Positions 43,187-51,645 of a DNA stretch of 64,000 nucleotides are shown here, in pieces; the first letter of the stretch is position 1, and every line of letters starts with the position of its first letter. Source of the DNA: Methylosinus sp. Sm6. Its GTDB lineage: Bacteria > Pseudomonadota > Alphaproteobacteria > Rhizobiales > Beijerinckiaceae. The translations under genes and the position numbers were made by a program. The stretch is from positions 124,001 through 188,000 of the forward strand of contig NZ_JAINDZ010000004.1 in assembly GCF_019802345.1 (NCBI RefSeq), in the 5' to 3' direction. The notes below the pieces were generated by a model. It searched no databases. It saw only the letters and a program-made list of their open reading frames with translations, and was not told the DNA's origin.

Positions 43187-45287
43187 CATCGACCCGCTCG
43201 CCGGCATGGAGGAGTGGGACCGATACGAGCCTTGCTTCGACGAACCCTCGGAGCCGCAGCCGCCCGCCGACGCTTTTGACAAGACGGCAGCGACGCTCAC
43301 GCCCGCCCAAGCGCAGGCCGCCGCGCATTTCGGGCCGATCCTCGTCCTCGCGGGAGCCGGAACCGGAAAAACCTCGACGCTCACCGCCGCCGTCGTGCAT
43401 CGTATCGCCGTCGAGCGCATTCCCGCTTCGCGCATCCTCGCCGTCACCTTCACCAACAAGGCCGCCGCCGAAATGGCGTCGCGCATCCGCGCCGCGCTCG
43501 ACGGCCTGGCGGCCCCCTCCTGGCTCGGCACCTATCACGGGCTCGCCGCCCGTCAGCTCCGCGACGCGCCGGAGATCGCCGCGCTACGGCCGAATTTCGA
43601 CATTGTCGACGCCGACGACAGCCGCCGCTTCGTCAAGCGCGTCATGAAGGCGCAAGGCCTCGATGGCGAGGAGAGCGGCGACGCCAATGCACGCGATCCG
43701 TTGAAGATTATGTGCAACCGCATCGCGAAGTTCAAAGACAATCTGATCACGCCGGCCGGCGCCGCCGCCTGGGTCGAAGCCAAGATCGCCAAAAGCGATC
43801 GTTCTCGCGAGCCGGTCGATCCCCATACACTGCGCGCCGCCGCGCGCGTCTACGCCGATTATCAGCGCGCCCTGCGCAAGGCGAACGCCGCGGATTTCGG
43901 CGACTTGCTATTGTGGCCGACCCTCGCCATGCGCAAGGACGACGCCTATCGCGCGCGCTGGGCGTCGCGCTTCGATTGGCTCGCCGCGGACGAATATCAG
44001 GACGTCAATTTCGCTCAATACAGTTGGCTGAAGTCTTTCGCGGCAGAGCATGGACGTGTCTTCTGCGTCGGCGACGATGATCAGGCTATTTACGGTTGGC
44101 GTGGCTCTGATATAGAGTATATTCGTCGCTTTCACCAAGACTTTCCCGGCGCTGTGCAGGTCCGGCTCGAAGAGAACTTTCGATCGACCGGACACATACT
44201 CGCCGCGGCCAATGCGGTCATCGCTCGGGACCAGAAACGTCTCGGCAAGACACTCTACACACGAAAGGAGCATGGCGACAAGATCGAGATCGTCGCCTAC
44301 CGCAACGCCCAGGCCGAGGCCGCCGGCGTCGTCGACGAGATCCTCGCCCGCCACGCCGAGGGAACGGGTTGGCAAGATATCGCCATTCTTTATCGCGCCT
44401 CCTTCCTGTCGCGCGGCTTCGAAGAAGCCTTGATGCGCGCCCGCATTCCGCATGTGATCGTCGGCGACGTCGGCTTCTATCAGCGCGCAGAGATCAAGGA
44501 CGCGCTCGCGCTTCTGCGTCTCGCGGCGACGCCCGACGATCGCCAATCGGACGAGGCCTTCCGCCGGGTCATCAATGAGCCGCGCCGCGGCTTCGGCGCC
44601 AAGGCCATGGAGACGGTCGAGGCGGAGGCCTCGTTTCGAAATGTCTCGCTGCTGCGCGCCCTGGACACCGCCGAGCTACCGACGAAATGCCGCGCGGCCG
44701 GATTGCAGTTCGCCGACCAACTGCGCCGCATCGGCGAGGATCGCTCGCACACGCTCGCCGATCAGATCTCGCTGCTGCTCGACGCGAGCGGCTATCGCGC
44801 CATGCTGCGTGACAGCAAGGCCGAGAGTTCGGAGGATCGGCTCGAAAACCTGCAGGAGCTGATCTCGCTCGCCGGCGAGTTCCACACGGCGCGCGAGCTC
44901 CTCGATCATGCGGCGCTCGCCACCAGCCGCCCCGGCGAGGACGAAACCGACCGCGTACGCCTGATGACGCTGCACAAGGCGAAGGGATTGGAATTCCCGC
45001 ATGTGTTTCTTCCCGCCTGGGAGGCCGGGGTGTTTCCGTCGGATTATAATCGTGACGCCGATGAGGAGCGCCGGCTGGCCTATGTCGCGCTGACGCGCGG
45101 TATGCGCCGCGTCAGCATCTCCTACTGCGCTTTCCGACGCGGCTTCGGAGCGCCGTCTCTATACGTCGATGACATACCCGAGGAGCACTGCGTCAGAGGA
45201 CGCCTGCGCGATGCAGAGCGGCGCCGCGGCACGCCACGCCAACCGGTCGATTGGCGGAAGCTCCCGAGCCATTTGCGGCGGCCGTGA
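43170..45287 (+). CDS. UvrD/Rep-family DNA helicase
   Basis: This 705-residue SF1A 3'-5' helicase shows all core motifs: Walker A LAGAGTGKTSTL near residue 60, TFTNKAAAEM, Walker B DEYQDVNFAQ near residue 274, GDDDQAIYGWRGS, ENFRSTGHI and the late VRLMTLHKAKGLEFPHVF with YVALTRGMRR. The ATG at 43170 has GGAG 9 bases upstream and lies inside the end of the HD-domain gene; an ATG at 43155 is an alternative. The C-terminal end is short and lacks the usual UvrD tail. It likely serves replication or repair of the mobile replicon. Confidence 0.92.
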   Translation: MSRYSDIDPLAGMEEWDRYEPCFDEPSEPQPPADAFDKTAATLTPAQAQAAAHFGPILVLAGAGTGKTSTLTAAVVHRIAVERIPASRILAVTFTNKAAAEMASRIRAALDGLAAPSWLGTYHGLAARQLRDAPEIAALRPNFDIVDADDSRRFVKRVMKAQGLDGEESGDANARDPLKIMCNRIAKFKDNLITPAGAAAWVEAKIAKSDRSREPVDPHTLRAAARVYADYQRALRKANAADFGDLLLWPTLAMRKDDAYRARWASRFDWLAADEYQDVNFAQYSWLKSFAAEHGRVFCVGDDDQAIYGWRGSDIEYIRRFHQDFPGAVQVRLEENFRSTGHILAAANAVIARDQKRLGKTLYTRKEHGDKIEIVAYRNAQAEAAGVVDEILARHAEGTGWQDIAILYRASFLSRGFEEALMRARIPHVIVGDVGFYQRAEIKDALALLRLAATPDDRQSDEAFRRVINEPRRGFGAKAMETVEAEASFRNVSLLRALDTAELPTKCRAAGLQFADQLRRIGEDRSHTLADQISLLLDASGYRAMLRDSKAESSEDRLENLQELISLAGEFHTARELLDHAALATSRPGEDETDRVRLMTLHKAKGLEFPHVFLPAWEAGVFPSDYNRDADEERRLAYVALTRGMRRVSISYCAFRRGFGAPSLYVDDIPEEHCVRGRLRDAERRRGTPRQPVDWRKLPSHLRRP

Positions 45288-45337
45288 GCCGAGGCCGCAA
45301 GAAGGAACGAGAACCGAAAATCATTGAAGACACATAT

Positions 45338-45424
45338 GCCGCCTGCGCGCCCATCGCCACAAGGGGTTGTCGCTGAGGCTCCCGCGCGTTCCGCGCGCCC
45401 TTGCCCCGACGGGCGTGAGGCGGT
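45338..45424 (+). ncRNA. Structured leader element E2
   Basis: Second copy. The outer helix is CCGCCT/AGGCGG with GCGCCC facing GGGCGT. The basal helix is CAAGGG (45360-45365) with CCCTTG (45398-45403), and the tip GCGCG-TTC-CGCGC is identical to E1 and E6. A purine-rich run precedes it. It ends 48 bases before the ribonucleotide reductase start. Confidence 0.65.
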
Positions 45425-45472
45425 CTTCGGGGTTTTATCGGAGAAAACCATTCGCTGCTCGAGGAGCAAATC

Positions 45473-47749
45473 ATGAATATGATATCCGCAACCCCATCGC
45501 GCCGGACAGGCGCGACGCTGCCCGCGATCTCGCAACAGATTTGGCACGAAAAATACAGGCTGAAAACACCCGCCGGAGAGCCGATCGACCTGACCGTCGA
45601 AGACAGCTGGCGTCGCGTCGCGCGCGCGCTCGCGAGCGTCGAGAACGATCCCGCGCAATGGGAGGGAGCCTTCGATTCGGCGCTGCAGGATTTCAAATTC
45701 TTGCCGGGCGGCCGCATCCTCGCCGGGGCAGGGGTCTCGCGCCGAGTGACCCTCTTCAACTGCTTTGTCATGGGAACGATCGAGGACGATCTCGACGCCA
45801 TCTTCTCGCATCTTCGTGAGGCCGCGCTCACCATGCAGTACGGCGGCGGCATCGGCTATGATTTTTCGACGCTCCGCCCGAAGGGCGCTCTCGTCAAAGG
45901 GGTCGGCGCTGACGCCTCTGGCCCCTTGTCGTTTATGGATGTGTGGAATTCCATGTGCGGCACGATCATGTCGGCCGGCACGCGGCGCGGCGCCATGATG
46001 GGCGTCCTGCGCTGCGATCATCCCGATATAGAGGCCTTCGTCGCGGTGAAGGGCGACAAGACGCGCTTGCGCAACTTCAATCTCTCCGTCCTCGTCACCG
46101 ACGCTTTCATGGCGGCGGTCGACGCAGACAAGGATTGGCCACTCGTGTTCGGCGGCGAGGTGTATCGCACGATCTGGGCTCGCGACCTCTGGGACCAGAT
46201 CATGCGCGCCAATTTCAACTACGCCGATCCCGGCGTCATTTTCATCGACCGCATCAACGCCCGCAACAATCTTTATTATTGCGAGACGATCGCGGCCACC
46301 AATCCCTGCGGCGAGCAACCGCTGCCGCCCTATGGCGCCTGCCTCCTCGGCTCGATCAATCTCGCCAAGCTCGTGCGCGACCCCTTCACGGAGCGCGCCC
46401 ACCTCGACGAGGACAGCCTCGCACGCCTCGCCGCAGTCGCCGTGCGCATGCTGGACAATACGATCGATGTGTCGGAATTCGCGCTCCCCGAACAGCGTGA
46501 GGAAGCGCTGGCCAAGCGGCGCATCGGTCTCGGCGTCACCGGCGTCGCAGACGCCCTGGCCATGTGCCGGCTGACCTATGGGACGCCGGAGGCCGCCGCG
46601 ATGGCGGCCCGCTGGAATCGCTTGCTCAATCGACACGCCTATATCGCGTCGATCGGACTCGCCAAAGAGAAGGGCGCCTTTCCGCTCTTCGACCGCGACG
46701 CCTATTTGGCCGGCGAGACGGTTCGCAATCTGGACAGCGACATCAAAGCCGGAATCTTCGAGAATGGCATTCGCAACGCCCTGCTCACCTCGGACCCGCC
46801 GACGGGGACGATTTCGCTGTTCGCCGAAAATGTGTCATCAGGAATCGAGCCGATCTTCGATCTCACCTATCTCCGCAAGACACGCCAACCCGACAATTCG
46901 TTCGGCGAGCAGGAGGTCGAAGACTACGCCGTACGCCTCTACCGCGAAAAATTCGGCGTCGACGCGGAACTACCGGAATATTTCGTCACCGCGCAGACCC
47001 TGACGCCCGCCGATCACATTCGCATGCAGGCCGCGATTCAGGACCACGTCGACGCATCGATCTCCAAAACGGTGAATTGCCCGGCCGATATCTCGTTCGA
47101 GGACTTCAAGACGATCTACGTGGACGCCTATCGCTCCCGCTGCAAGGGCTGCACGACCTATCGTCCGAATGAGATCACCGGCTCCATCCTGTCGACGACG
47201 ACGCCCGCAGCAACCGTTCCCCCGGAACAGCCGCATCCGGCGATCACGCCACGCCAAGAGAAGCTCGCCGGCGCGACCTATAAGCTGCGCTGGCCGGAAA
47301 GCGAGCATGCGTTCTACGTGACGATCAACGACATCGAAGAGGATGGGAGGCTGCGGCCCTATGAAGTGTTCCTCAATTCGAAGTCGATGGAACATTACGC
47401 CTGGGTCGTCGCCCTGACGCGCATGATAAGCGCGGTGTTCCGACGCGGCGGCGACGTCGGATTCGTCGCGGAAGAGTTGAAGGCCGTGTTCGACCCGCGC
47501 GGCGGGCATTGGAGCGAAGGGCGCTATGTCCCCTCCCTCGTCGCCGCCTTCGGCTCGATCATCGAGCGACACATGATCGACATCGGATTTCTCGCTCCGT
47601 CTGAAGCGATTGTCGCGCACGCTTCCGACGAACATCCGCTGGCGCGGACGCTCGGCCCGCTCTGCCCGAAATGCAGCCAGCCGGGCCTCATCAAGAACGA
47701 CGGCTGTCTGACCTGCCGTCACTGCGGTTGGTCGAAATGCTCTGGCTGA
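45473..47749 (+). CDS. nrdJ: Class II (B12-dependent) ribonucleotide reductase
   Basis: This 758-residue enzyme reduces ribonucleotides to deoxyribonucleotides using adenosylcobalamin, without oxygen dependence. The first substrate-reducing Cys lies in VTLFNCFVMG, the radical-site loop is TNPCGEQPLPPYGACLLGSINL, and PPTGTISLFAENVSSGIEPIF follows. The C-terminus has a zinc-ribbon-like tail CPKCSQPGL...CLTCRHCGWSKCSG that carries the re-reducing cysteines. Length suits the family. Element E2 precedes it. Having its own reductase may let the replicon or island supply dNTPs for itself. Confidence 0.93.
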   Translation: MNMISATPSRRTGATLPAISQQIWHEKYRLKTPAGEPIDLTVEDSWRRVARALASVENDPAQWEGAFDSALQDFKFLPGGRILAGAGVSRRVTLFNCFVMGTIEDDLDAIFSHLREAALTMQYGGGIGYDFSTLRPKGALVKGVGADASGPLSFMDVWNSMCGTIMSAGTRRGAMMGVLRCDHPDIEAFVAVKGDKTRLRNFNLSVLVTDAFMAAVDADKDWPLVFGGEVYRTIWARDLWDQIMRANFNYADPGVIFIDRINARNNLYYCETIAATNPCGEQPLPPYGACLLGSINLAKLVRDPFTERAHLDEDSLARLAAVAVRMLDNTIDVSEFALPEQREEALAKRRIGLGVTGVADALAMCRLTYGTPEAAAMAARWNRLLNRHAYIASIGLAKEKGAFPLFDRDAYLAGETVRNLDSDIKAGIFENGIRNALLTSDPPTGTISLFAENVSSGIEPIFDLTYLRKTRQPDNSFGEQEVEDYAVRLYREKFGVDAELPEYFVTAQTLTPADHIRMQAAIQDHVDASISKTVNCPADISFEDFKTIYVDAYRSRCKGCTTYRPNEITGSILSTTTPAATVPPEQPHPAITPRQEKLAGATYKLRWPESEHAFYVTINDIEEDGRLRPYEVFLNSKSMEHYAWVVALTRMISAVFRRGGDVGFVAEELKAVFDPRGGHWSEGRYVPSLVAAFGSIIERHMIDIGFLAPSEAIVAHASDEHPLARTLGPLCPKCSQPGLIKNDGCLTCRHCGWSKCSG

Positions 47750-47784
47750 GGTCTCATCGCCAGCCTCGTATGAGGAGACGTTTC

Positions 47785-48225
47785 ATGAATGACTTGACCC
47801 TACGGCCGTCCTCGATCTCGGTCGAGCTGGACCGCCCGATCATGCCTGCGCGCCGCAAGTCACACCGGCAGCGCCACGACCGCCCCCAGCCAGTAGAAAT
47901 CCTTTCAGCCGTGCCCGATCGCGCGCTCAACGCCCATCTCTGGGTGCGGCATCCGCAGGATTGGTACGTGGAGGAGAGCTGGGTCGATCATCGCTTCTTC
48001 GAAGAGGAGGCCTTCGAAGGTTCGATCTACGATCCAGCCTGCGGGCTCGGACGCATCGTCGAGGCCGCAAGAGCCGCGGGCTACAATGACGTCCGGGGCG
48101 AGGACCTGGTTTCTCGATCCATGTTCTGTGATCGCGCCGTCGACTTCCTATCCGAGGACGCCGGAAGGCAGGCGCCGGACAACATCTGTTGCAATCCGCC
48201 ATTTCGAAAGTCGCGGGAGTTCGTC
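47785..48225 (+). pseudogene. 5' fragment of a DNA methyltransferase
   Basis: About 147 residues: an N-terminal region, then VRHPQDWYVEESW, the AdoMet-type block IYDPACGLGRIVEAARAAGY and the catalytic block NICCNPPFRKSREFV. This is a plasmid-type adenine methyltransferase cut shortly after its N-P-P-F motif. From about 48225 the DNA belongs to an alpha/beta hydrolase in a different phase, so the methyltransferase frame runs on as nonsense to 48381. An AGGAG ribosome-binding site precedes the ATG, so a truncated, probably inactive protein may still be made. Confidence 0.75.
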
Positions 48226-48901
48226 ATTCGTGGCGGGCGCACCCGAACGCGGCGGCGTGTTGCTCTTGCATGGCGTGCGCGCCAACCGGCTCGCGATGAT
48301 CGCCCGAATGCGCTTTTTGAACGAGGCCGGCTATTCCGTCGCCGCGATCGACTTTCGCGCGCACGGCGAGAGCACGGGTGACAAAATCACTTTCGGTCAA
48401 GAAGAGAGCGCCGATGCAGCCGCGGCGCTCTCCTATATGCGAGAAAAGCTGCCGGGTCGAAAGATCGCCGTGATCGGGCAGTCGCTCGGCGGCGCCGCGG
48501 CGCTCCTGGGACAGGGACCGATCACGGCCGACGCCTTCGTGCTCGAATCCGTCTATCCCGACATCGGCCGCGCCATCGACGACCGTTTGACGGCGCCTTT
48601 CGGTCCGCTCGGCCATCTCGTGACGCCGGCGCTGCTCGTCGTCGGGCGGACAATGACAGGCCTCGACCCGGCGTTTCTGCGTCCGATCGACCGGATCGAG
48701 AAGCTCCGCGCGCCGGTGTTCGTCATTTCGGGCGTTCGCGACCCCAATACCCATATCGACGAAGCGCGCGAACTTTTCGCCCGCGCTCCAGAGCCGAAGG
48801 CCTTCTGGGCTGTTGAAGGGGTCGGCCACGAGGACATTTATTTCCGCACCAACGCCGAATATCGCGAGAGAATCCAGGGCTTTTTCGGCAAGCATCTCTG
48901 A
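48226..48901 (+). pseudogene. Alpha/beta hydrolase lacking its N-terminus
   Basis: About 225 residues of a serine alpha/beta hydrolase: the first core strand and oxyanion region GGVLLLHGVRANR, IDFRAHGES, the nucleophile elbow IGQSLGG, PVFVISGVRDPNT with the acid residue, and the His in VEGVGHEDIY. The N-terminal lead, which in such proteins often carries a membrane anchor, is absent because the frame begins at the junction with the methyltransferase fragment. Without a start of its own it is treated as a pseudogene, although the catalytic triad is complete. Confidence 0.7.
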
Positions 48902-49467
48902 ATTCGCGCCGAAAGAGCGCGGTCGTCGGAGCCGCGTCGAAGGCCCAATATATCGTCGAGGGCGGCGTCAGACGCACCGGGAAAAATTGTTGCTTTCGCT
49001 TCTACGAGGCGGATCAGTGACGGATTGTCGAAGGCGGTCCCGCAAGCGCGCGCCCGTTGTCCGGAAAGCGCGGCCGGGGGCCATTACGATCCTCGTTCCT
49101 GCGAGTCGTGGGAAGCAATACGAGACGTGCTGCGGCGCCGCGGCGTGATCGGCGAAGGCGACCAGGAGTCTCGAGCAAAATCGGTATCGCTTCGATCAGC
49201 TCGAAATGACCCTCGGCGACTTGGTCCCGCGCGGACCGGCTCAGCCTCTTTCAAACAAGTTGCAAGAGACCGTCATGGCGGCGTTTCATTCTTGGAATTT
49301 CCGTACGTATGTCGAACAGACAATGTCCGAATCGGGGACGTGTGATTCCAGCGACGAACTCGTGTCGGATCCGTTAATGGGGCTCAGGTCGAGGCGGAGT
49401 CATCGCCTTGGGCGTGCGAAGCCTATCGCCTCCATGACGAGCGTCGCCGAGGCGAAGTAGTCGCTGA
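48902..49467. other. Gap containing a decayed SEC-C motif
   Basis: No intact gene. At 49085-49138 the plus strand reads YDPRSCES and, after one extra T, GKQYETCCG, which matches the SEC-C zinc motif (D-P-C-P-C-G-S-G-K-K-Y-K-K-C-C-G) with a frameshift and lost Cys. The remainder is unrecognised. Confidence 0.4.
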
Positions 49468-49956
49468 TTACACCTTCGTGTTTTTAGCAGGGCGTCCACG
49501 CTTGACCGGCGCGACGGCGACCGCCTTCTGGCGCGGCGCGGCCTTCTCGCGATGCTGACCAAGCCCGATCTTCTTTGCCATTTCTGATCGCTGGGCCGCA
49601 TAATTGGGAGCCACCATCGGATAGTCCGCCGGAAGGTTCCACTTTGCCCGATACTCCTCCGGACTCATGCCGAGAGCCCTCAAATGGCGTCGAAGCGATC
49701 TGAAGCTCTTTCCGTCTTCGAGACATATGATGAAATCGGGCGTGATCGACTTGCGGACCGAAACTGCCGGCTCCCGTTTCACCAGTGGCGGCGTTGTATC
49801 GATCGACGCTTTGCCGAGGTTCTCCAGCGCACCGCGCACAGCGTGGATCAGCGAAGGCAGATCTCCGATCGGCAGGGAATTATTGGCGACGAAGGCCGCG
49901 ACGACCTCGGCCGCGAGCGTGGTCGAATGAGAAGGTTCTGCCTCGGAAGCCGTCAT
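49468..49956 (-). CDS. mucR: MucR/Ros-family transcriptional regulator
   Basis: This 162-residue regulator carries the MucR/Ros core: a helical N-terminus (LAAEVVAAFVANNSLPIGDLPSLI), a long linker and then FIICLEDGKSFRSLRRHLRALGMSPEEYRAKWNLPADYPMVAPNYAAQRSEMAKKIGLG. The zinc-finger Cys2His2 layout is only partly kept (one Cys visible before LEDGK), as in many MucR proteins. It binds AT-rich DNA and controls exopolysaccharide, virulence or plasmid genes in rhizobia and relatives. A GAGGA ribosome-binding site precedes it. The tail is a basic, AT-hook-like KRGRPAKN, which could add DNA contacts. Confidence 0.9.
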   Translation of the reverse strand: MTASEAEPSHSTTLAAEVVAAFVANNSLPIGDLPSLIHAVRGALENLGKASIDTTPPLVKREPAVSVRKSITPDFIICLEDGKSFRSLRRHLRALGMSPEEYRAKWNLPADYPMVAPNYAAQRSEMAKKIGLGQHREKAAPRQKAVAVAPVKRGRPAKNTKV

Positions 49957-50169
49957 TCGTATTTTCCTCGAAGTTCATGACGAATAAGATTTCGTAACTA
50001 TTGGCCGCTCCTCGATACCAGCGCAAGCGCTTTCAGCGACTTTTTCTTAGGACGGGTCGAATGGACTGCTCCTCACCACGCCGAGCGGCTTCGGCGTGGT
50101 GATAATCGGCGCAAGTAGAAAACACCGACAGCCGAAGCGAAACAAGATCGAAAAGCGCGAAGCGGCGTT

Positions 50170-50266
50170 CCCGCATGCGCGTCCACCGCCGCAAGGGTGA
50201 AGGCGCGCGCGCCCGTTCTCGCCACGAGCGGCGAGTCCGCCCTTGCCCCGGCGGCCGTGATGCGGG
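50170..50266 (+). ncRNA. Structured leader element E3
   Basis: Third copy. The outer helix is a perfect CCCGCAT/ATGCGGG, followed inward by CCGCC/GGCGG and the basal CAAGGG (50192-50197) with CCCTTG (50240-50245). The apical part differs from E1/E2: a GGCGCGCGCGCC palindrome and CTCGCC/GGCGAG. It ends 42 bases before the chimeric ardC-like gene. Confidence 0.65.
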
Positions 50267-50308
50267 GCGTGGGAGTTCGTTCCGAAGCATGAAACGGAGA
50301 CGAATCCC

Positions 50309-50680
50309 ATGAACAACAACATGAAGAGCAATGGACGCGCGTCCGCGCGTTGCGATCATTACCAAGGCGTCACAGACCGCATCGTCGCTGCTCTCGAAGC
50401 GGGCAGGGCTCCCTGGCGCAGGCCCTGGGATCCCGAAAAATCGGGCGGACCGCTCTCGCCGATCAACGCCGTCGACGTTCTGTCCTATCCGACCGTCGTG
50501 TCGTCCTTCACCTGCACGAGGATGCGCCGCAACGGCTTCGGCGGCATGGCCGTCCTCATCACCAAAGACACCGTCGTCGGCAAGTCGACGCACGATATTC
50601 TCGACGATCTCGTGTTGGAAGCGGGGCTCGATGGGGCGAGCCGACACGCTCCCGCGGCGAAGGAGAATTGTCATGACTGA
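50309..50680 (+). CDS. Chimeric protein with an ArdC N-terminus
   Basis: 123 residues. The first 55 or so repeat the start of ArdC (DHYQGVTDRIVAALEAGRAPWRRPWDPEK up to PLSPINAV). The rest, DVLSYPTVVSSFTCTRM onward, is unrelated and unrecognised. The metallopeptidase half of ArdC is missing. Both the leader element and the N-terminal coding part are near copies of those of ardC 1.3 kb downstream, so this gene arose by partial duplication fused to other DNA. It has an intact start and stop and may be expressed; the single-strand-DNA-binding N-terminal domain is incomplete. Confidence 0.55.
   Translation: MNNNMKSNGRASARCDHYQGVTDRIVAALEAGRAPWRRPWDPEKSGGPLSPINAVDVLSYPTVVSSFTCTRMRRNGFGGMAVLITKDTVVGKSTHDILDDLVLEAGLDGASRHAPAAKENCHD
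50354..50473 (+). repeat. Direct repeat of the ardC 5' coding region
   Basis: These 120 bases are highly similar to 51691-51810 within ardC and align without gaps. Differences are scattered. Together with the paired elements E3 and E4 they show duplication of leader plus gene start. Confidence 0.75.
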
Positions 50681-51113
50681 CCAATCATGGATAGGCGACG
50701 CTCCTCTTCGCCAGCGCGTTCGCCTGTGGCGGCTTCGCGTGCGATCGCTCCTTCTGCGCCTCCGCCGAGGACTTCTCTACGGCATCGGGCGTCTCTCGAA
50801 AGAAGAGGCAAGGCTGATCTTCGTCGATTGTCAAACGCCCGCCGGCTGGCATCCGCTTTTGATGCTTTCAGACGACGATGTGCTCGAAGAGCTGAACGAA
50901 GATTTCGAGAACGACCCGTCCCTCTCCGAACTCGTCAGCGCTGCTTGCGCGCGGGTCTCATACAAATGAGAGGATTTCGGCGACGAACTCTATGAAGCCC
51001 GTCGGTGGGCGAGGAATCTGGTCGAAGAGTATGCGCGCGACGACGACATCGCGCTGCGCTCGCGAGAATCGAATTCCGACCAAGACGACGACGAGCAACT
51101 AGCGCGACCGTGA
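50673..51113 (+). pseudogene. Unknown small gene interrupted by an in-frame TGA
   Basis: From the ATG at 50673 (AAGGAGA ribosome-binding site) the frame gives 98 residues to a TGA at 50967-50969. It then continues in the same phase for 47 codons that look fully protein-like (EDFGDELYEARRWARNLVEEYARDDD) to a second TGA at 51111. A TGG-to-TGA change at a Trp codon would explain this. The N-terminal part has a basic helix (RQRVRLWRLRVRSLLLRLRRGLL) and an acidic end. The family is unknown. A 98-residue product may still be made. Confidence 0.6.
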
Positions 51114-51174
51114 CGACAGTTGGCGGCCGCGAAACATATCCCCTTTCTGCAATTTCATCGAAGGAGCATCCACC

Positions 51175-51399
51175 ATGGCTATCCAGTATGCAAAATCCGG
51201 AAAGATCATCCCCACGCGATTCACCCTCGAAGAGATCGAGGAAGCGTCGGAGCTGATGCAGGGCTTTTGCGTCGCCTGCGGCGCGGTGAGAGACTGCTGT
51301 GAACCAGATGCCCGCCGGTATGAATGCGAGGACTGCGGCAAGCGGCACGTCTACGGCGCGGAAGAAATCATGCTCATGGGACTTGTGGTCGAGTCGTGA
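51175..51399 (+). CDS. Small zinc-ribbon-like protein
   Basis: 74 residues. It has paired cysteines, FCVACGAVRDCC and YECEDCGKRHVYG, fitting a small zinc ribbon (C-x2-C...C-x2-C). The start is preceded by a GAAGGAGC ribosome-binding site. It is followed after 246 bases by ardC with element E4 between. Small zinc-ribbon proteins of this kind are frequent on alphaproteobacterial plasmids; the function is unknown. Confidence 0.7.
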   Translation: MAIQYAKSGKIIPTRFTLEEIEEASELMQGFCVACGAVRDCCEPDARRYECEDCGKRHVYGAEEIMLMGLVVES

Positions 51400-51517
51400 T
51401 CGACGTCGGCCGCTCATGTGTCCAGGGCGCCTCGGCGACATGAGCGGATGGCACAGCAGGACAGCGAGGGTCGCAACAAAAGGGAAGACGCCAAGAGAGG
51501 AGATTTGAAGGCTCCAT

Positions 51518-51601
51518 CCCGCATGCCCGCCCACCGCCGCAAGGGTCCGGCGCGAGCGCCCGGGCCGAGGCCCGCCCTTGCCCCGGCGGCCGTGATGCGG
51601 G
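51518..51601 (+). ncRNA. Structured leader element E4
   Basis: Fourth copy. The outer helix CCCGCAT/ATGCGGG and CCGCC/GGCGG are identical to E3; the basal helix is CAAGGG (51540-51545) with CCCTTG (51575-51580). The tip holds two small hairpins, GGCG-CGAG-CGCC and CGGGC-CGAG-GCCCG, so it differs from E3 only in the apical part. It ends 44 bases before ardC. Confidence 0.65.
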
Positions 51602-51645
51602 GCGTCCAGGTTCGTTTCGAGACCAGAATGGAAAGGACGAACCAA

